9,294 bases of DNA from Thermus kawarayensis JCM 12314 (lineage in GTDB: Bacteria > Deinococcota > Deinococci > Deinococcales > Thermaceae), in contig BBBL01000045.1 in the NCBI GenBank assembly GCA_001311545.1, positions 1 to 9,294 on the forward strand, in the 5' to 3' direction. Made by a program: the position numbers and the translations under genes. Shown here in pieces: positions 6,492 to 9,294 of the stretch. Within the stretch, counting starts at the first letter, position 1; each line of letters starts with the position of its first letter. The notes beneath the pieces were generated by a model. It made no database searches and had not been told where the DNA came from. It saw nothing but the letters and a program-made list of their open reading frames with translations.

Positions 6492-7377
6492 ATGCGCCCC
6501 GGGCTTTGGCTTCCCTTTCTCCTCCTCCAGGCCCTGGCCCAGGTCCTCACCCTTCCCGAGCTTCGGGCCCGCCCCTACGGGGAGGGGGGTTTCCGCGTGG
6601 AGCGCACCCTGGAGGAACGCCCCCGCTTCACAAGGGTTCAGTTCTCCCACCTCTCCGAGGGCCTCCGGGTCCACGGCTTCGCCAACCTCCCCAAAGGCAA
6701 AGGGCCCTTCCCGGTGGTGGTGGTCCTACATGGCTACGTGGAGCCGAGCCGCTACCGCCTCCTCGCCTACACCACCCTTACGCCGACTTCCTGGCGGAGC
6801 GGGGCTTCCTTGTCCTTCACCCCAACTACCGGGGCCATCCCCCTCGGAGGGCCTCCCCGCCCGGGGCCTCCGCCACCCCTACGCCGTGGACGTGCTGAAC
6901 CTGGTCGCCGAGGTGCGAAGAGGGGCCTTCCCCCAGGCGGACCCCGCCCGCATCGCCCTCTTCGGCCACTCCATGGGGGGCGGCGTGGCCCAGCTGGTGA
7001 GCCTGGTGGACCCCGCCCTTAAGGGCGTGGTCCTATACGGGAGCATGAGCGGGGACGAGCGGAGGAACCTGGAGCGGATCCGCTACTGGTCGGGGGGAGC
7101 TCGGGGAGAGGAGCTTTTCACCCTGCCGCCCGAGCTCCTCCGGCGGGCCTCTGCCTGGACTTACCTGGCGGAGCTTTCCGTGCCCTTTAGCGTCCACCAC
7201 GGCCTTTACGATGCCCAGGTGCCGCCGGAATGGTCCTGGGAGCTTTGCCGCAGGCTCAAGGCCCTGAAGAAGCCCGTGGAGTGCTTCCGCTACCCCGGGG
7301 GCCACCTCTTCCGGGGAACGGTGGACCAGGCCTTTCGCGGGAGGGCGCTTTCCTTCCTCCTGCGGGTTTTGCGCTAG
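6492..7377 (+). CDS. Secreted alpha/beta hydrolase (S9/dienelactone-hydrolase-like)
   Basis: After one inserted C in each of the runs at 6775-6777 and 6839-6843, the gene encodes about 295 residues. Residues 1-17 (MRPGLWLPFLLLQALAQ) look like a signal peptide with AxA-type cleavage near ALAQ and no lipobox cysteine, so export to the periplasm or outside is likely. The hydrolase core starts at VVVVLHGY (oxyanion-hole HG). The nucleophile is Ser161 in GHSMGGG, the acid probably Asp241 in HHGLYDAQVPP, and the base His272 in YPGGHLF, in the order and spacing of prolyl-oligopeptidase-like esterases and peptidases. Substrate (ester or peptide) cannot be assigned. It lies 28 nt after speB and 10 nt before the small membrane gene. 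The ATG at 6492 is chosen because it gives the full signal peptide. Confidence 0.85.
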
Positions 7378-7387
7378 GCTTTAGGGG

Positions 7388-7546
7388 ATGGCGGCCTTTT
7401 TGGCGAACCTTCCCGCCCTCCTCCTGGCCCTGGCCTTCGGGGCGGCGGTCTTTGGCGTGCTGGCCAGGCTTCTTGGGGCCGAGAGGGTCTGGCCCTTCTT
7501 CGCCTCCGCCCTCCTCTTCCTCCTCCTCGCCCTCTTTTTCCGGTAG
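7388..7546 (+). CDS. Small membrane protein of 52 residues, function unknown
   Basis: The short frame starts MAAFLANLPALLLALAFG and ends FLLLALFFR. It has two hydrophobic segments, about residues 8-28 and 36-51, joined by RLLGAERVWPF, so a two-helix hairpin in the membrane is likely. AGGGG lies just before the ATG and the start is 10 bases after the hydrolase stop, so it probably shares that transcript. G/C-rich codon third positions, a good start context and its snug fit between two real genes support it as coding. Its stop codon overlaps the candidate -10 element of the next gene. I recognise no family and assign no function. Confidence 0.65.
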   Translation: MAAFLANLPALLLALAFGAAVFGVLARLLGAERVWPFFASALLFLLLALFFR

Positions 7547-7549
7547 AAT
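7544..7549 (+). promoter_or_regulatory. Candidate -10 element for the 306-residue protein gene
   Basis: TAGAAT is one base from TATAAT and lies eight bases before the GTG start at 7558, which fits a leaderless transcript; no Shine-Dalgarno sequence precedes the GTG. The TAG inside it is also the stop codon of the 52-residue gene. No -35 is clear in the C/T-rich region upstream. Confidence 0.45.
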
Positions 7550-7557
7550 AGCCTCCC

Positions 7558-8478
7558 GTGGCGAAGCGTGTGGTCTCCGTTTCCCTGGGGTCAAGCCGCC
7601 GCGACTCCGTGGCCGAGGTGGAGGTCCTGGGGGAAAAGATTCTCCTGGAGAGGCGGGGTACCGACGGGGACTTCCAGGGGGCCCTCTGCCTCATCCGGGA
7701 GCTGGACGGGAAGGTGGAGGCCATCGGCCTCGGGGGGATTGACCTCTACCTGGTGGCGGGGGGGCGGCGCTACACCATAAGGGACGCCCGGAAGCTTAAG
7801 GAGGCGGCCAGGAAGACCCCGGTGGTGGACGGTTCGGGCCTCAAGCACACCCTGGAGCGGCAGGCGGTCTTTGCCCTTTCCTCCCTCTTTGACTGGAAGA
7901 AGACCCGGGTCCTCCTGCCCTCGGCGGTGGACCGGTTCGGCCTGGCCGAGGCCCTGGACCAGGTGGGGGCCCGGGTGCTTTACGGGGACTTCCTCTTTGC
8001 CCTGGGGCTTCCCATCCCCCTTTACTCCCTCTCCCTCTTGCAGAAGCTCGCCTACCTGCTCCTTCCCCTCCTTACCCAGCTCCCCTTTGGTCTCCTTTAC
8101 CCCACGGGAAGGAAGCAGGAGGAGCGGGTGGTGGACTGGCGGAGCCGCTACTACCTCTGGGCCGACCTGGTGGCCGGGGACTGGCACTACCTCAGGCGGT
8201 ACATGCCTGACCAGATGCGGGGCAAAAGCGTCCTCACCAACACCACTACGGAGGAGGACGTGGCCTTCCTGAGGGAGCGGGGGGTGAGGTACCTCATCAC
8301 CACCACCCCGAGGCTAGAGGGCCGCAGCTTCGGCACCAACGTCATGGAGGCCCTCCTGGTGGCCCTGGCCGGGCGGGAGCTTGGGGAGGAGGAGTATCTC
8401 CGGTATATTGACCAACTGGGGCTGAAGCCCCAGGTCCTGGACCTGGAAGGAGCCCAGGCAAGTCCGGAGGAAGCATGA
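7558..8478 (+). CDS. Conserved protein, quinate 5-dehydrogenase-like (function unproven)
   Basis: The 306-residue frame is intact from a GTG at 7558 (MAKRVVSVSLGSSRRDS) to the TGA at 8476-8478. From memory, close homologues in Thermus, Deinococcus and some Firmicutes carry the automatic label quinate 5-dehydrogenase, but I see no convincing shikimate-dehydrogenase active site, so the label should be treated as a family name only. Visible blocks are a beta-rich N-terminus with GDFQGALCLIRELDG and AIGLGGIDLYLVAGGRRY, a middle part with LLPSAVDRFGLAEAL, a hydrophobic stretch (about 150-181, LGLPIPLYSLSLLQKLAYLL and following) long enough to be membrane-associated, and a C-terminal block SVLTNTTTEEDVAFLRERG followed by YLITTTPRLEGRSFGTNVME. 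It overlaps efp by four bases (ATGA), which indicates co-expression with translation and lipid-synthesis genes. Only long gene here besides cbaB with no frameshift. Confidence 0.85.
   Translation: MAKRVVSVSLGSSRRDSVAEVEVLGEKILLERRGTDGDFQGALCLIRELDGKVEAIGLGGIDLYLVAGGRRYTIRDARKLKEAARKTPVVDGSGLKHTLERQAVFALSSLFDWKKTRVLLPSAVDRFGLAEALDQVGARVLYGDFLFALGLPIPLYSLSLLQKLAYLLLPLLTQLPFGLLYPTGRKQEERVVDWRSRYYLWADLVAGDWHYLRRYMPDQMRGKSVLTNTTTEEDVAFLRERGVRYLITTTPRLEGRSFGTNVMEALLVALAGRELGEEEYLRYIDQLGLKPQVLDLEGAQASPEEA
8466..8474 (+). promoter_or_regulatory. Ribosome binding site fixing the efp start
   Basis: GGAGG (8466-8470) lies inside the end of the upstream gene, four bases before the efp ATG at 8475. The ATGA overlap with the upstream stop codon indicates translational coupling. 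Confidence 0.8.
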
Positions 8479-9027
8479 TCAGCGTGACCGATCTCCGCCC
8501 TGGCACCAAGGTGAAAATGGACGGCGGCCTTTGGGAGTGCGTGGAATACCAGCACCAGAAGCTGGGCCGCGGCGGGGCCAAGGTGGTGGCCAAGTTCAAG
8601 AACCTGGAGACCGGGGCCACCGTGGAGCGCACCTTCAACTCCGGGGAGAGGCTCGAGGACATCTACGTGGAAACCCGGGAGCTCCAGTACCTCTACCCCG
8701 ACGGCGAGGACCTGGTCTTCATGGACCTGGAGACCTACGAGCAGTTCCACGTGCCAAGGACCGGGTGGAAGCGGCCCGCTTCCTCAAGGAGGGGATGACC
8801 GTCCTGGGGGACATGTACGAGGGCCGGCCCCTGAAGATCTCCCCCCCACGGTGGTGGAACTCAGGATCGTGGACACCCCTCCCGGGGTGCGGGGAGACAC
8901 GGTCTCCGGCGGTTCCAAGCCCGCCACCTTGGAGACGGGGGCCGTGGTCCAAGTGCCCCTCTTCGTGGAGCCCGGGGAGGTCATCAAGGTGGACACCCGC
9001 ACCGGTGAGTACGTGGGCCGGGCTTGA
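8475..9027 (+). CDS. efp: Elongation factor P
   Basis: EF-P binds between the P and E sites of the ribosome and relieves stalling at consecutive prolines. Adding one G near 8758 ([16 protein letters not shown]) and one C in the run at 8841-8847 ([17 protein letters not shown]) gives 184 residues, the exact size of the T. thermophilus protein. The three beta-barrel domains are covered: [18 protein letters not shown] for the KOW-like domain I, the middle domain with [15 protein letters not shown], and the C-terminal OB domain with the signature [17 protein letters not shown] and the ending [10 protein letters not shown]. The tip of domain I carries Arg32 in LGRGGAK, where other bacteria have a modified lysine or a rhamnosylated arginine; no modification enzyme is in the window. 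Start set by a Shine-Dalgarno sequence and a four-base overlap with the upstream gene. Confidence 0.97.
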
Positions 9028-9039
9028 CCTGGGGTGTTT

Positions 9040-9059
9040 CCGGGCTCCGGCGCTCCCGG
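9040..9059 (+). terminator. Possible weak hairpin after efp
   Basis: CCGGG (9040-9044) and CCCGG (9055-9059) can pair around a 10-base loop 12 nt after the efp stop. There is no T tract, so it may be only a partial terminator or an RNA-end stem. Confidence 0.25.
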
Positions 9060-9108
9060 GGCCTGGGCCTTCGTTTATGACGGGATTTTGACCGGGCTCA
9101 AGAAAAGG

Positions 9109-9136
9109 TTGAACCCCCGCGCCCTTCAGGTATGCT
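9109..9136 (+). promoter_or_regulatory. Candidate accB promoter
   Basis: TTGAAC (9109-9114), a 16-base spacer and TATGCT (9131-9136) form the best promoter in the window. Transcription would start near 9143, just ahead of the Shine-Dalgarno sequence GAGGAGG (9146-9152), which sits four bases before the accB ATG. The 129-nt gap after efp otherwise shows nothing coding. Confidence 0.65.
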
Positions 9137-9156
9137 TTAGGCCACGAGGAGGACCT

Positions 9157-9294
9157 ATGACCCCCAAGGAGCTCAAGCAGATCCTGCAGGCCCTGGTGGA
9201 GCACGGGGTAAGCGAGCTTACCCTGGAAACCCCGGATTACAAGCTCACCGTGCGCGAGGAGGGGAGGTGCCGGTGGTGGCCGTTCCCCGCCCCC
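9157..9294 (+). CDS. accB: Biotin carboxyl carrier protein of acetyl-CoA carboxylase, N-terminal part
   Basis: AccB carries the biotin that is carboxylated in the first step of fatty-acid synthesis. Only about the first 46 codons are in the window. The product starts MTPKELKQILQALVEHGVSE and continues LTLETPDYKLTVRE, the N-terminal helix and strand typical of Thermus AccB. One missing G in 9261-9264 must be added to continue as GEVPVVAVPRP, entering what should be the Pro/Ala-rich linker before the biotinyl domain. That domain, with its lysine-containing MKM-type motif, lies outside the window. The strong GAGGAGG Shine-Dalgarno sequence and the promoter at 9109-9136 support the start. Usually followed by accC, which cannot be seen here. 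Confidence 0.9.
   Translation, partial: MTPKELKQILQALVEHGVSELTLETPDYKLTVREEGRCRWWPFPAP

Noticed and set aside
1..9294. CRISPR, toxin-antitoxin, phage-defence, transposon, tRNA or rRNA elements
   Set aside because: No repeat-spacer pattern, transposase motif, terminal inverted repeats or RNA gene signature was seen on either strand; all long coding stretches are explained by housekeeping genes.

Overview
The window looks like ordinary chromosomal DNA of a Thermus species close to, but not identical with, Thermus thermophilus. It has very high G+C with G/C-biased third codon positions, and several products read almost exactly like T. thermophilus proteins as I remember them: the ba3 oxidase subunits, MglA, MglB, agmatinase and EF-P. 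No database was searched.

Layout. On the minus strand, from about 4184 down to 1, are mglB-mglA (Roadblock GTPase-activating protein and Ras-like polarity GTPase), then the ba3-type cytochrome c oxidase genes cbaD-cbaB-cbaA. A strong hairpin terminator at 567-602 follows cbaA. Beyond it are a small four-helix membrane protein of unknown function and the first codons of a probable MFS transporter that runs off the window edge. On the plus strand, from 4202 rightward, are an M20 dipeptidase, an agmatinase (speB), a secreted alpha/beta hydrolase, a 52-residue membrane protein, a 306-residue conserved protein (labelled quinate 5-dehydrogenase in relatives, function unproven), efp (translation factor EF-P), and the start of accB (biotin carboxyl carrier protein), which is cut by the right edge.

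The two arms diverge from a 17-bp gap at 4185-4201. Neither start there has a Shine-Dalgarno sequence, and each has a TAnnCT hexamer exactly 9 nt upstream of its ATG. Similar hexamers precede several other genes, which fits the leaderless or near-leaderless transcripts common in Thermus. In contrast, cbaA, cbaB, cbaD, efp and accB have clear Shine-Dalgarno sequences and short spacing or overlaps.

The main technical feature is sequence quality. At least 17 single-base frameshifts break mglB, mglA, cbaA, the M20 gene, speB, the hydrolase, efp, accB and the left-end genes. Nearly all are repaired by adding one base to a short G/C (once A) run, after which the expected full-length proteins appear (cbaA 562 aa, mglA 196 aa, efp 184 aa). 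They are therefore reported as intact genes with likely homopolymer under-calls, not as pseudogenes. Only cbaB, cbaD, the 52-residue gene and the 306-residue gene read through cleanly.

Functionally this is a housekeeping and respiration neighbourhood: low-oxygen terminal oxidase, cell polarity or motility GTPase pair, peptide and polyamine metabolism, translation elongation and fatty-acid synthesis. I saw no mobile element, CRISPR array, tRNA, rRNA or phage gene, and no convincing new multi-gene system. The most open questions are the small membrane protein genes, the 306-residue protein, the overlapping divergent promoters and the tandem hairpins after cbaA.
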